A DNA stretch of 64,000 bases from Solirubrobacter soli DSM 22325 (GCF_000423665.1 NZ_KE384069.1:1-64000), one strand, 5' to 3'. Positions 39,689 through 48,959 are shown, counted from the stretch's first letter. Translations and numbers: made by a program. The notes: generated by a model not told the origin, from the letters alone.

Positions 39689-41731
39689 ATGACTCCCGGC
39701 GTCTACGTGGCGGGGTGCGAGCCCGCGACGGGCAAGTCCGCGGTCGCGCTCGGTGTGCAGCAACTCCTCACACGCCGCGTGGAGCGGCTCGGGGTGTTCC
39801 GGCCGGTGGTCGCCGATCCCGAGCACGATCCGCTGATCGAGTTGTTGCGGCCGCTCGGGGCGGCCGGGGTGCCGTACGAGGCGTCATGCGGCGTCGGGTA
39901 TGACGAGGTGCGGGCGGACGAGGCGGGGGCGCTGGAGGAGATCGTCGCCCGCTATCGGGCGCTCGCCGCGCAGTGCGACGGGGTGCTCGTCGTCGGCACC
40001 GACTTCGCGGGGACGGCGTCAGAGCTCGCGTTCAACGCGCGGGTGGCGCTGAACCTCGGGCTTCCCGCGCTGCTCGTCGTGACCGGGCACGAGCGCACGC
40101 CGGAGGAGATCGAGACCGCGATCTCGGTCGGCCTGACGACCTGGCGGCGCTGGGGGCCGGATGTGATCGGCGTCGTGGCGAACCGCGTGCGGGGCTTCGA
40201 GGTCGACGCGATCGCGGCACCCACCGCCGACCCGCCGGTCTACGCGCTCCCCGAGGTCGACCTGCTGATGGCGCCGACCGTCGGGCAGGTCGCGGCCGCG
40301 TGCCACGGCGAGGTGATCGCGGGCGACCCGGAGCTGCTGGGGCGCGAGGCACTGCACCTGACGGTCGCGGCGATGACGCTGCCGAACCTGATGGAGCGGA
40401 TCACCGACGGAGCGGTGCTGATCACGCCCGGCGACCGCGCGGAGGTGCTGCTGGCGGCGATGTTCGCGCACGCGTCGACGCAGCTCCCCTCGCCCGCGGG
40501 TGTCGTGCTGACCGGCGGGCTGAGGCCGCCCGAGCTGATGCTCAACGCGCTCGGGAGCTTCGGCGGCATCGTGCCGGTGATCCTGACCGAGCACGACACC
40601 TACGAGACGGTCTCGCTCGCGAGCGCGCGCGAGGGCGCGATCACGCGCGACGCGCCGCGCAAGATCACCAAGGCGCTCGCATTGTTCGAGACCCACGTCG
40701 ACGGCGACGAGTTGCTCGACCGGATCGACGTCGCGCGCTCGAACGCGGTGACCCCGCTGATGTTCGAGTACACGCTGCTCGACCGCGCACGGGCGGCACA
40801 CAGGCACATCGTGCTCCCGGAGGGGACCGACGAGCGGGTGCTGCGGGCGGCGGACATCCTGCTGCGCCGGCGCGTCGTCGAGCTCACGCTGCTCGGCCCT
40901 GAACCCGAGGTCCGCGGCGCGGCGTCGCGGCTGGGGCTCGACCTCTACGGGGCGCACATCGTCGACCCGGCCGAGCCCGAGCTGCTGGAGCGCTTCGCGG
41001 TCGAGTACGCGCAGCGGCGCGCCCACAAGGGCGTCACGGTGGACCAGGCACGCGACGTGGTCAGCGACGTCTCCTACTTCGGGACGATGATGGTCGCGCT
41101 CGGACTGGTCGACGGGATGGTCTCCGGCGCCACCCACACGACCGCCGAGACGATCCGGCCGAGCTTCGAGCTGGTCAAGACGGCGCCCGGCGTCTCGATC
41201 GTGTCGAGCGTGTTCCTGATGTGCCTCGCCGACCGTGTGCTCGTCTACGGCGACTGCGCGGTCAACCCGAACCCGGACGCGGCGCAGCTCGCCGACATCG
41301 CGATCTCGTCGGCGCAGACCGCGTTGCAGTTCGGCATCGAGCCGCGCGTGGCGATGCTCTCCTACTCGACGGGATCGTCGGGCGCGGGCGCGGAGGTCGA
41401 GCGGGTGCGCGAGGCGACCGAGCTGGTGCGCGAGCGGGAGCCGGAACTGTCGGTCGAGGGGCCGATCCAGTACGACGCGGCGGTCGACGCGGGCGTCGCC
41501 CGCACCAAGCTGCCGCAATCCGCTGTCGCCGGTCGCGCGACAGTGTTCATCTTCCCCGACCTCAACACGGGCAACAACACGTACAAGGCCGTGCAGCGGT
41601 CGGCCAACGCGATCGCGATCGGGCCGGTGCTGCAGGGGCTGAACAAGCCGGTCAACGACCTCTCGCGCGGCGCCACCGTGCACGACATCGTCAACACCGT
41701 CGCGATCACCGCGATCCAAGCCGGCCAGTGA
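39689..41731 (+). CDS. pta: Phosphate acetyltransferase (long form)
   Basis: The 680-residue protein has the three-part long Pta architecture. An N-terminal AAA_26/BioD-like P-loop domain (VYVAGCEPATGKSAVALGVQ) comes first, then a DRTGG domain (about residues 215-320), and the C-terminal PTA/PTB catalytic domain from about 350 (IVLPEGTDERVLRAADIL, DVSYFGTMMVALGLVDGMVSGA, YSTGSSGAGAEVERVREA, VFIFPDLNTGNNTYKAVQRSA). It interconverts acetyl-CoA and acetyl-phosphate. It overlaps ackA by 4 bp (GTGA). Confidence 0.96.
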   Translation: MTPGVYVAGCEPATGKSAVALGVQQLLTRRVERLGVFRPVVADPEHDPLIELLRPLGAAGVPYEASCGVGYDEVRADEAGALEEIVARYRALAAQCDGVLVVGTDFAGTASELAFNARVALNLGLPALLVVTGHERTPEEIETAISVGLTTWRRWGPDVIGVVANRVRGFEVDAIAAPTADPPVYALPEVDLLMAPTVGQVAAACHGEVIAGDPELLGREALHLTVAAMTLPNLMERITDGAVLITPGDRAEVLLAAMFAHASTQLPSPAGVVLTGGLRPPELMLNALGSFGGIVPVILTEHDTYETVSLASAREGAITRDAPRKITKALALFETHVDGDELLDRIDVARSNAVTPLMFEYTLLDRARAAHRHIVLPEGTDERVLRAADILLRRRVVELTLLGPEPEVRGAASRLGLDLYGAHIVDPAEPELLERFAVEYAQRRAHKGVTVDQARDVVSDVSYFGTMMVALGLVDGMVSGATHTTAETIRPSFELVKTAPGVSIVSSVFLMCLADRVLVYGDCAVNPNPDAAQLADIAISSAQTALQFGIEPRVAMLSYSTGSSGAGAEVERVREATELVREREPELSVEGPIQYDAAVDAGVARTKLPQSAVAGRATVFIFPDLNTGNNTYKAVQRSANAIAIGPVLQGLNKPVNDLSRGATVHDIVNTVAITAIQAGQ

Positions 41732-42804
41732 GCGTCTTCGTCGTCAACTGCGGCTCGTCGTCGCTGAAGTGGTCGGTGATCGACGTCGACTCGGGCGAGA
41801 CGCTCGGGTCCGGCACCGTGCAGAAGGTCACCGACCACGCCGCGGCGCTCAACGGCGTCCTGCAACAGGCACCCGTCGATGCCGTCGAGGCGGTCGCGCA
41901 CCGCGTCGTCCACGGCGGCGAGCGCTTCAGCGCGCCGGTACTGATCAACGACGCGGTCGTCGCCGCGATCCGCGACCTCTCGGTGCTGGCCCCGCTGCAC
42001 AACCCGGCGAACGCCGACGGCATCGAGATCGCCCGGCGCGCCTTCCCGGACGTGCCGCACGTCGCGGTCTTCGACACCGCCTTCCACGCGACGCTCCCGC
42101 CGCGCGCCTTCACCTACGCCGTCCCGCGCTCGTGGAACGTCCGCCGCTACGGCTTCCACGGCACCTCGCACGCGTACGTCTCCCGCGAGGCGGCCCGCCT
42201 CATCGGCAACCCGGACGCGAACGTCATCGTCCTGCACCTCGGCAACGGAGCGTCCGCGAGCGCGGTGTCCGCCGGGCGCAGCATCGACACCTCGATGGGC
42301 CTGACTCCCCTCGAGGGCCTGGTCATGGGCACGCGCTCGGGGGACGTCGACCCGGCGCTCGTCCTGCACGTGCGAAGGACCCGCAACCTGTCGACCGACG
42401 AGATCGACGCGGTCCTGAACTCCCGCTCCGGCATGCTCGCCCTCGCCGGCGACAACGACATGCGCGAGGTCCAGCGGCGGGTGAACGCCGGCGACCAGGC
42501 CGCCGAGCTGGCCCTGGACGTCTACTGCTACCGCATCCGCAAGTACGTCGGCGCCTATCTCGCGGCCCTCGGCGGCGCGGACGCGATCGCGTTCACCGCC
42601 GGCGTGGGCGAGAACGACGCCGTGGTCCGGGCGCGCGCCCTGCAAGGCCTCGAGCGCCTCGGCATCGCCATCGACCCCGCCCGCAACCAGAAGGGCGAGA
42701 CGGTGATCTCGCCCGACGACTCCCCGGTGACGGTGCTGTTGATCCCGACCAACGAGGAGCTCGAGATGGCGACCCAGACGGCCGCGGTCGTCAGACGAGC
42801 CTGA
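41728..42804 (+). CDS. ackA: Acetate kinase
   Basis: The 358-residue protein starts at GTG 41728. It has the signatures VFVVNCGSSSLKWSVID, RVVHGGERF, YGFHGTSHAYVSREAARL, VLHLGNGASASAVSAGRSIDTSMGLTPLEGLVMGTRSGDVDP and FTAGVGENDA. It makes ATP from acetyl-phosphate, or the reverse, with Pta. It is about 40 residues shorter than the common 400-residue type, mostly from trimmed loops; catalytic segments are intact. The stop overlaps the convergent S4 gene by 14 bp. Confidence 0.96.
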   Translation: MSVFVVNCGSSSLKWSVIDVDSGETLGSGTVQKVTDHAAALNGVLQQAPVDAVEAVAHRVVHGGERFSAPVLINDAVVAAIRDLSVLAPLHNPANADGIEIARRAFPDVPHVAVFDTAFHATLPPRAFTYAVPRSWNVRRYGFHGTSHAYVSREAARLIGNPDANVIVLHLGNGASASAVSAGRSIDTSMGLTPLEGLVMGTRSGDVDPALVLHVRRTRNLSTDEIDAVLNSRSGMLALAGDNDMREVQRRVNAGDQAAELALDVYCYRIRKYVGAYLAALGGADAIAFTAGVGENDAVVRARALQGLERLGIAIDPARNQKGETVISPDDSPVTVLLIPTNEELEMATQTAAVVRRA

Positions 42805-42997
42805 CGGACTCCTCGCCCAGCACGACCACATCGCCCGCGTGCAGCTGCCGGCCGCGGCGGATCTCGACCTCGCCGTTGACCGTCACCTGCTCGTCGGCGA
42901 GGACCAGCTTGGCCTCACCGCCCGTGTCGACCAGGCCCGCCGCCTTGAGCAGCTGGCCGAGCCGGATCATGCCGTCGCGCGCGTGGAACTCATCCAT
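42791..42997 (-). CDS. Small S4 RNA-binding domain protein (YbcJ-like)
   Basis: The 68-residue protein is a single S4 domain: IRLGQLLKAAGLVDTGGEAKLVLADEQVTVNGEVEIRRGRQLHAGDVVVL. Such stand-alone S4 proteins bind structured RNA, for example rRNA, but the target here is not known. It is divergent from the LysR gene across 22 bp and convergent with ackA. Confidence 0.88.
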   Translation of the reverse strand: MDEFHARDGMIRLGQLLKAAGLVDTGGEAKLVLADEQVTVNGEVEIRRGRQLHAGDVVVLGEESVRLV

Positions 42998-43019
42998 GTC
43001 GCCACCATGATGACTCCCA

Positions 43020-43940
43020 ATGGAGCTCAGACACCTGCGCTACTTCATCGCCGTCGCCGAGGAGCTGCACTTCCGCCGCGCGGCGGAGCGGCTGCACATG
43101 TCGCAGCCGCCGCTGAGCCAGCAGATCCGCCAGCTCGAGGAGGAGGTGGGCGCGCAGCTGCTGATCCGCAACCAGCGCAAGGTCGAGCTCACCGCGGCCG
43201 GCGCGGCGTTCCTCGTGCGGGCGCGCGAGATCCTCGACGCGGTCGAGGACGCGTCCCGCCAGGCCAGACGCGTGCAACGCGGCGAGGTCGGTCGCCTCGC
43301 GGTCGGCTTCGTGGGCAGCGCGATGTACAGCTTCGTCCCGGAGCTGCTGCGCGCGTTCCGCGAGACCGCGCCGGACATCGCGCTGCGCCTGCATGAGCTC
43401 GGGACGACCGAGCAGCTGCGCCAGCTCGACGACGGGCGCCTCGACGTCGGCTTCCTGCGCACCCCCGGCCGCTGGCCCGGGCTGAGCTTCGAGACCGTGC
43501 TCGAGGAGCAGGTCGTCGTGGCGATGCCGGACGTGCACCCGCTCGCGCAACGCTCGATCGTCCCGCTCACCGACCTCACGGGCGAGTCGCTGGTCCTGCT
43601 CACGCCCGCCGGCTCACCCGGCCTCAGGGCGGCGCTGGCGACCTCGATCGCCCAACTCGGCGGTGAGGAACGGATCGTGCAGGAAGCCTCGGAGATGCAG
43701 ACCGTGATCGGGCTCGTCGCGGCGGGCGTGGGCATCTCGCTGGTGCCGGAGTCGGTGCGGGCGCTCGTGCGCCACGGGGTGACCTACCGGCCGCTGGAAG
43801 GCGACGCGCCCGCGGTCAAGCTGGCGATGGCCTGGCGGGCGACCGACGACTCGCCGGTGCTCACGTCCTTCCTGGAGAAGGCACGCGCGGCGGCCCCCGC
43901 CGAAGGAGAGAGAGGTCGGCGGGGGCCAGCACGCAATTGA
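43020..43940 (+). CDS. LysR family transcriptional regulator
   Basis: The 306-residue protein begins with the LysR winged helix MELRHLRYFIAVAEELHFRRAAERLHMSQPPLSQQIRQLEEEVGAQLLIR. A linker helix and a two-lobed effector-binding domain follow (about residues 90-290), with GRLAVGFVGSAMYSFVPELL and VAAGVGISLVPESV. The subgroup resembles BenM/CatM-like regulators of aromatic catabolism by the MSQPPLSQQI helix and YxF-like lobe start. The target is unclear: the divergent S4 gene is only 22 bp away, and inverted repeats lie beyond its 3' end. Confidence 0.92.
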   Translation: MELRHLRYFIAVAEELHFRRAAERLHMSQPPLSQQIRQLEEEVGAQLLIRNQRKVELTAAGAAFLVRAREILDAVEDASRQARRVQRGEVGRLAVGFVGSAMYSFVPELLRAFRETAPDIALRLHELGTTEQLRQLDDGRLDVGFLRTPGRWPGLSFETVLEEQVVVAMPDVHPLAQRSIVPLTDLTGESLVLLTPAGSPGLRAALATSIAQLGGEERIVQEASEMQTVIGLVAAGVGISLVPESVRALVRHGVTYRPLEGDAPAVKLAMAWRATDDSPVLTSFLEKARAAAPAEGERGRRGPARN

Positions 43941-44037
43941 CGTCGCCTCGGCACCGGGGAGGAGAGATATGTACCGGCACCGCTGCGAGGTGGGGAGCCA
44001 CCAAGTCGTCGAGAGAGAATGTACGCCGAGCTAAGTG

Positions 44038-44048
44038 ATTGGTCCAAT
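44038..44048. promoter_or_regulatory. Short palindrome upstream of the M1 peptidase gene
   Basis: ATTGG and CCAAT around one T. It lies in the 266-bp gap between the LysR and peptidase genes, which is visibly AT-richer than flanking coding DNA and so likely holds the peptidase promoter. Confidence 0.3.
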
Positions 44049-44086
44049 ATCGAGTTTCGGGAGCAGTGATACTCGAGACGTATCAG

Positions 44087-44113
44087 GGTCGTTGAGGAGT
44101 CTCATCAACGACC
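44087..44113. promoter_or_regulatory. Nine-bp perfect inverted repeat upstream of the M1 peptidase gene
   Basis: Arms GGTCGTTGA and TCAACGACC flank a 9-nt spacer, 93 bp before the ATG. With no T-run, an operator or an mRNA leader hairpin is more likely than a terminator for the LysR gene 147 bp upstream, but either is possible. Confidence 0.5.
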
Positions 44114-44206
44114 AATCTTGCTCTCGTTCACCGCTCACGGTAGGTTCGGCGCTCAAAAGGCGCGACGGTACGGATCGCCGCGCGCCAATGAGGAAGAGGG
44201 GTTTGG

Positions 44207-46105
44207 ATGCGAGGTCGGTCCTGGGCCGCCATCGGTGGCATTCTCGCCAGCCTGGCGCTCACCGCGTCGGCGAGTGCGCAGACATACACGCCAGGCGGAC
44301 GCTCGCTCGGCGACAGGCTGCCTGAGCTGGCGTACCTCGGCAACACGGGCTACGACGCCCTGAACTACGACCTGACGCTCAACTACGACCCGGTGGCGAA
44401 CACCTTCAACGCCGGGACGAAGGCCGACATCACGCTGCGGGCGACGCAGAACCTGTCGGAGTTCGCGCTCGACTTCCGTGGGCTGAACGTCACCGGGGTC
44501 ACGATCGACGGCGTCGCCGCGACGTTCACGCGCGAGAACGGCGACCCGGCCGGCGCCGACCGGTACCGCAACAAGCTGATCGTCACCCCCGCCGCGGGCA
44601 TCAACACCAACCGCGTCTTCCACGTCGTGGTCGAGTACGCCGGCACGCCCACCGCGATGGAGGACCCGGACGAGTCCTTCGAGGGCTGGATCCGCACCTC
44701 CGACGGGTCGTTCGTGGTCAACGAGCCGATGGGCGCGATGACCTGGTTCCCGAACAACAACCACCCCGCCGACAAGGCGACGTACGACTTCCACATCACC
44801 GTCCCGGCGACGCACACGGCGCTCGGCAACGGCGAGCTCGTGGGGCCGAACCCGCCGGCGCTCAACGCGGATGGCACGCGCACCTGGAACTGGCACGACG
44901 GCTACCCCACGGCGACGTACCTGACGACGGCCACGGTCGGCGTCTTCGACTTCACGATCGGCACGGGCGCCACCGCCAAGGGGGCGAGCGGCAACGCGCT
45001 CGGGCTCTACAACGCCTGGGAGAGCACGTTCACCACCGCGCAGAAGACGGCGCTGAACACCGCCGCGGGGCGTGAGGATCAGATCGTCGCGTTCGAGGCC
45101 GAGTACAACGGCGTCGCCCACCCGTTCGACTCGATCGGCGCGGTCGCCGACCGCCTGCCGTCCAGCCTCGGGTACGTGCTCGAGGTCCAGACCAAGATCC
45201 ACTTCCCGTCGGCCTCGATCAGCCTCGGCACGCTGTCGCATGAGATCGCGCACCAGTGGTACGGCAACAGCGTCTCGCTCAAGCAGTGGACGGACATCTG
45301 GCTCAACGAGGGCTTCGCGACCTGGTTCTCGTGGAACTGGGGCAGCAAGTTCAACAACGCCGCGACGCCCGAGGCGCAGTTCCTGACGAACTACAACCGC
45401 ACCTCGAACAACTGGACGATCCCGCCGGCCAACCTGCCCAACGCGGCTGAGCTGTTCACGAACTTCCCGGTCTACAACCGTCCGGCGACGATGATCGAGG
45501 GCCTGCGTCAGATCCTCGGCGAGCCGGCGTTCCAGGCGCTGCTGAAGTCCTGGCAGACCACCTATCGCCACGGCAACGCCGACACGGCCGCGTTCATCGC
45601 GATGACCAAGCAGATCGCGGCCGAGAAGGCCGGCTTCGTGCAGGCCAACCTGAGCAAGCTCGACACGTACTTCCAGCAGTGGCTGTTCGGCACGGTCAAG
45701 CCGACGCTGACGCCGACGACGTTCTTCCAGAGCACGACGGTCCCGAACGTCCCGGTCGCCGGCACGGTCCCGGCGACGCTGGCGCTGACGATCGGCTCCA
45801 ACGCGAGCTTCGGCCAGTTCGCCCCGGGCGTCGAGAAGACCTACACGGCGGACGCGACGGCGACGATCACCTCGACCGCCGGCGACGCGGCGCTGAGCGT
45901 GAGCGACCCCGGCCACCTGATGAATGGCACGTTCGCGCTGCCGGAGCCGCTGCAGGTGTCCTTCAGCAAGTCCAGCTGGACCGGCCCGACGAGCAACGAG
46001 AACGTCACGGTGACGTTCAAGCAGCTCATCAAGCCGACGGACGCGCTGCGCACCGGCAACTACTCCAAGACGCTCACGTTCACGCTTAGCACCACACAGC
46101 CGTAG
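44207..46105 (+). CDS. Secreted M1 family metallopeptidase
   Basis: The 632-residue protein has a signal peptide (to about SASA, residue 24) and an M1 N-terminal saddle domain (YDLTLNYDPVANTFNAGTKADITLRA). The zinc site is HEIAH (His345, His349) plus Glu368 in WLNEGFATWF, 18 residues on. The GAMEN-equivalent is GYVLEVQT. After the catalytic domain, residues about 505-632 form a separate beta-rich C-terminal domain (GTVPATLALTIG to TLTFTLSTTQP), also found at the end of the amidase at 59.7 kb. It probably cleaves peptides outside the cell. RBS GAAGAGGGG precedes ATG 44207. Confidence 0.92.
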   Translation: MRGRSWAAIGGILASLALTASASAQTYTPGGRSLGDRLPELAYLGNTGYDALNYDLTLNYDPVANTFNAGTKADITLRATQNLSEFALDFRGLNVTGVTIDGVAATFTRENGDPAGADRYRNKLIVTPAAGINTNRVFHVVVEYAGTPTAMEDPDESFEGWIRTSDGSFVVNEPMGAMTWFPNNNHPADKATYDFHITVPATHTALGNGELVGPNPPALNADGTRTWNWHDGYPTATYLTTATVGVFDFTIGTGATAKGASGNALGLYNAWESTFTTAQKTALNTAAGREDQIVAFEAEYNGVAHPFDSIGAVADRLPSSLGYVLEVQTKIHFPSASISLGTLSHEIAHQWYGNSVSLKQWTDIWLNEGFATWFSWNWGSKFNNAATPEAQFLTNYNRTSNNWTIPPANLPNAAELFTNFPVYNRPATMIEGLRQILGEPAFQALLKSWQTTYRHGNADTAAFIAMTKQIAAEKAGFVQANLSKLDTYFQQWLFGTVKPTLTPTTFFQSTTVPNVPVAGTVPATLALTIGSNASFGQFAPGVEKTYTADATATITSTAGDAALSVSDPGHLMNGTFALPEPLQVSFSKSSWTGPTSNENVTVTFKQLIKPTDALRTGNYSKTLTFTLSTTQP

Positions 46106-46121
46106 TTCTAAGGTCCCCACG

Positions 46122-47132
46122 ATGCTGACGAGCCTCGTGGGGTCCTATCCCCAGCCGCAATGGCTACTTGATCGCGAGAAGCTGCGGGGGCGTCAGCCCC
46201 CGCGGATTCGCGCCGCGGACTTCTGGCGCGTCGAGGAACAGCACCTCGAGGAGGCCCAGGACGCCGCCACGCTGATGGCGATCCGCGACCAGGAGCGCGC
46301 CGGCCTGGACGTCATCACCGACGGCGAGCAGCGCCGCGAGAGCTACTCCAACCGGGTCGTGATGGCGCTCGACGGCGTCGACGTCGACAACCCGGGGGAG
46401 ACCCTGGACCGCAACGGCAACCCCTTCCCGGTGCCGCGGATCGTCGGCAACATCGAGCGCCCGCGCCCGATCCTCGCCCGCGACGCGGAGTTCCTGCGCG
46501 CGAACACGGACCGCCTGACCAAGGTCACGATCCCGGGCCCGTTCACGATGGCCCAGCAGGCGCAGAACGACCACTACGCGTCCGAGCGCGACGTGGCCTA
46601 CGCGTTCGCCGACGTGGTCCGCGCCGAGATCGAGGACCTGCACGCGGCCGGCATCGACATCGTCCAGCTCGACGAGCCGTGGATGGAGTCGCGCGCCGAC
46701 GCCGCCCGCGACTATGGCATCGACACGCTGCACCGCGCGCTCGACGGCCTCAAGGGCACGACCGCGCTGCACATCTGCTTCGGCTACCCGCTGTTCGTCC
46801 CGGGCCACAAGCGCGCGTACCGGTTCCTGGAGGAGCTCGCCGACGCGCCGGTCGACCAGATCTCGATCGAGTCCGCGCAGGCCGAGCTCGACCTCGAGGT
46901 GCTGGCGGCGCTGAACGGCAAGACGATCATCCTCGGCGTCATCGCGCTCGACACCGAGGACGTGGAGAGCGGCGAGACGGTGGCGAACCGGCTCCGGCGC
47001 GCGCTGCCCTACACGACGAACCTCGTCGCGGCCCCCGACTGCGGCATGAAGTACCTGACGCGCGAGTCCGCGTTCGGGAAGCTCCAGTCGTTGGTCGAGG
47101 GCGCGAAGGCGGTCTCAGAAGAGCTTGCGTGA
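46122..47132 (+). CDS. Cobalamin-independent methionine-synthase-like zinc methyltransferase (MetE C-domain type), first
   Basis: The 336-residue TIM-barrel protein aligns with the catalytic half of MetE: LVGSYPQP at the start, DVITDGEQRRESYSNRVV, VTIPGPFTMAQQA, IDIVQLDEPWMES. The zinc ligands are the HxC of LHICFGY and the Cys of APDCGMKYL. Stand-alone proteins of this type include archaeal-like methionine synthases and epoxyalkane:CoM transferases, so the thiol acceptor cannot be fixed from sequence. It is convergent with a second, more distant paralogue (18-bp overlap). Confidence 0.88.
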   Translation: MLTSLVGSYPQPQWLLDREKLRGRQPPRIRAADFWRVEEQHLEEAQDAATLMAIRDQERAGLDVITDGEQRRESYSNRVVMALDGVDVDNPGETLDRNGNPFPVPRIVGNIERPRPILARDAEFLRANTDRLTKVTIPGPFTMAQQAQNDHYASERDVAYAFADVVRAEIEDLHAAGIDIVQLDEPWMESRADAARDYGIDTLHRALDGLKGTTALHICFGYPLFVPGHKRAYRFLEELADAPVDQISIESAQAELDLEVLAALNGKTIILGVIALDTEDVESGETVANRLRRALPYTTNLVAAPDCGMKYLTRESAFGKLQSLVEGAKAVSEELA

Positions 47133-48254
47133 GGCGATCGCCGCGCCCTCTGTGAGCGCGGCGAGCTTCGCCCACACCACGTCGGGATCGACCGCGGCCT
47201 GGCCCACCCAGGTGCCGTAGCCGCAGTCTGACCCGGCCATCACGTTCTCCGCTCCGACGAGGTCGGCGTAGCGGCGGATCCGCTGCGCGATCAGCTCCGG
47301 GTGCTCGATGAAGTTGGCCTTGGACTCGAGCACGCCCGGGATCAGCACCTTCCCGTCGGGCAGCTTGACGTCCTCGAAGATCTCCCACTCGTGCGCGTGA
47401 CGCGGGTTGGCGGCCTCGAAGGCGATCGCGCTCGGGCGGGCGGTGAAGACGAGGTCGACGATGTCCCTGAACGGGACGTCACAGTGGTGCGGGCCCTCGT
47501 AGTTGCCCCAGCAGACGTGCATCTTGAGCATGTCCGGGTCGATGTTGCGGGTGGCGTGGTTGAGCGCCTCGATGTTCAGCGCCGCCTCGCGCCGGAACTC
47601 CTCGAGTGAGGCGCCGGCGAACTGGATGTGGCGGCCCATCGCCAGGTCCGGGCAGTCGATCTGGACGATGATCCCGGCGTTGGTCACGGCCTCGTACTCG
47701 ACCCGCATCGCCTCCGCGATGGCGTGGACGTACTCCTCGCGCGTCGCGTAGTGGTCGTTGCGGAAGAAGAGCGCGATGACACCCGGCGACGCGGCGTTCA
47801 GGAACGCCTCCTGGCCCTCCGGCAGCGCGGCCTTCAGGTGCTCGACGTCGATGTTCGCCGCCTCCGGGTCGCGGACCGTGATCGGCCCGTCGCAGGCCGG
47901 GAGCCGGCGCCGCGAGCGGCCGGGGTCGCCGAACACCTTGCGGTGCAGGACCGGGAAGTCGTCGAGGTCGGAGTAGGTCTCCACGGGGTGGCTCTCGCCG
48001 CCGAAGCCGTCGAGCCGGTCGATCACGTAGGTGACGTAGGACGGCTTGCTCATCTCGCCGTCGGAGACGACGTCGACCCCGGCGGCCAGCTGCTTGCCCA
48101 CGGTCTCCGCGACCGCCGAGCGGGTGCGGACTTCGAGGGCGGCGTGGTCGATCGGCACACCCTCCTGCTTGGCGAACATGGTGCGGATCAGGTCGTCGGG
48201 GCGGGGGAGGCTGCCGACGTGGGTGGTGAGGATGCGTTCGGTGGAGCGCTTCAT
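47115..48254 (-). CDS. MetE C-domain-like zinc methyltransferase homologue, second
   Basis: The 379-residue protein from ATG 48254 has RILTTHVGSLPRP at the start, DVVSDGEMSKPSYVTYVIDRL, and GIIVQIDCPDLAMG in place of the LDEP motif. Zinc ligands are seen in MHVCWGNYEGPHHCDVPF and GSDCGYGTW. It belongs to the 'MetE-like, UROD/MetE fold' group seen in catabolic clusters rather than to true MetE. It is co-transcribed with the GntR gene (4-bp overlap), divergent from a ring-cleaving-dioxygenase-like gene. A role in breakdown of a methylated or epoxide-like compound is inference. Confidence 0.85.
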   Translation of the reverse strand: MKRSTERILTTHVGSLPRPDDLIRTMFAKQEGVPIDHAALEVRTRSAVAETVGKQLAAGVDVVSDGEMSKPSYVTYVIDRLDGFGGESHPVETYSDLDDFPVLHRKVFGDPGRSRRRLPACDGPITVRDPEAANIDVEHLKAALPEGQEAFLNAASPGVIALFFRNDHYATREEYVHAIAEAMRVEYEAVTNAGIIVQIDCPDLAMGRHIQFAGASLEEFRREAALNIEALNHATRNIDPDMLKMHVCWGNYEGPHHCDVPFRDIVDLVFTARPSAIAFEAANPRHAHEWEIFEDVKLPDGKVLIPGVLESKANFIEHPELIAQRIRRYADLVGAENVMAGSDCGYGTWVGQAAVDPDVVWAKLAALTEGAAIASRKLF

Positions 48255-48880
48255 AGCTTGGACGCGACGTGCTCGACGGTGTTCTCGAGGTGGGTGCGGG
48301 TGGCCGCGGCGGCGCGCTGCGGGTCGCGCGCCACGCACGCTTGCAGGATCTCGCGGTGCTCGGCGTCGAGCCGGGCGACGGGGAAGTCCGACTGCGCCCG
48401 GTAGATGTGCAGGTAGGCGCTGGAGGCGTCGCGCAGCGCGGCGATCATCGTCACCAGCTGCGGGCGGCCCGAGTGCTCGTAGAGCGTCGTGTGGAAGGTC
48501 TGGTTGAGCTGGATGTAGCGCGGGGCGGGCGGCGCGGTGCGCATCTCGTCCAGCATCGCTTCCAGCGGCGTCGCCCACTCGGTCTCGAAGCGCTCGGCGG
48601 CCTTGGCCGCGGCCAGGGACTCCAGCGCCGCGCGGATCTCGTAGTGGTGGCGCAGGTCCTCGACGCTGGGCAGGAAGACCACCGCGCCGCGCTGCGCGCT
48701 GTGCTGGACGAGCCCCTCGCGCTGCAGGATCGCCAGCGCCTCGCGGACCGGCGTGGTCGACACGCCGTAGGCCTGCGCGATCTCCACCTGGCGCAGTTTT
48801 GTGCCCGCGGGCCGCTCACCGGCGAGAATCTCGGCCTTGAGGCGTTCGGCGACCTGGCCGGCGATCGTGCGGGGCGCCAT
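48251..48880 (-). CDS. GntR family transcriptional regulator, FCD (FadR) subfamily
   Basis: The protein is about 209 residues. The GntR winged helix (IAGQVAERLKAEILAGERPAGTKLRQVEIAQAYGVSTTPVREALAILQREGLVQHSAQRGAVV) is followed by an all-helical FCD domain with metal-ligand-type His/Asp positions (RHHYEIRAALES, LNQTFHTTLYEHSG, LDAEHREILQAC). ATG 48889 is an alternative start three codons earlier. It is co-transcribed with the MetE-like gene and divergent from the VOC gene; a GCAAA-T-TTTGC palindrome in the shared promoter is a likely operator. Confidence 0.92.
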   Translation of the reverse strand: MAPRTIAGQVAERLKAEILAGERPAGTKLRQVEIAQAYGVSTTPVREALAILQREGLVQHSAQRGAVVFLPSVEDLRHHYEIRAALESLAAAKAAERFETEWATPLEAMLDEMRTAPPAPRYIQLNQTFHTTLYEHSGRPQLVTMIAALRDASSAYLHIYRAQSDFPVARLDAEHREILQACVARDPQRAAAATRTHLENTVEHVASKL

Positions 48881-48923
48881 GAGCGTCATCCGGCGGTCAG
48901 TATTGACGCGTAATATCGATTGT

Positions 48924-48934
48924 GCAAATTTTGC
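48924..48934. promoter_or_regulatory. Palindrome between gntR-type and VOC genes
   Basis: Arms GCAAA and TTTGC around one T, in a short AT-rich stretch 26 bp before the VOC start and 44 bp from the GntR start. Size and place fit a GntR operator. Confidence 0.5.
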
Positions 48935-48959
48935 GGGCAGACTCGAGGAGGAGACGCGT

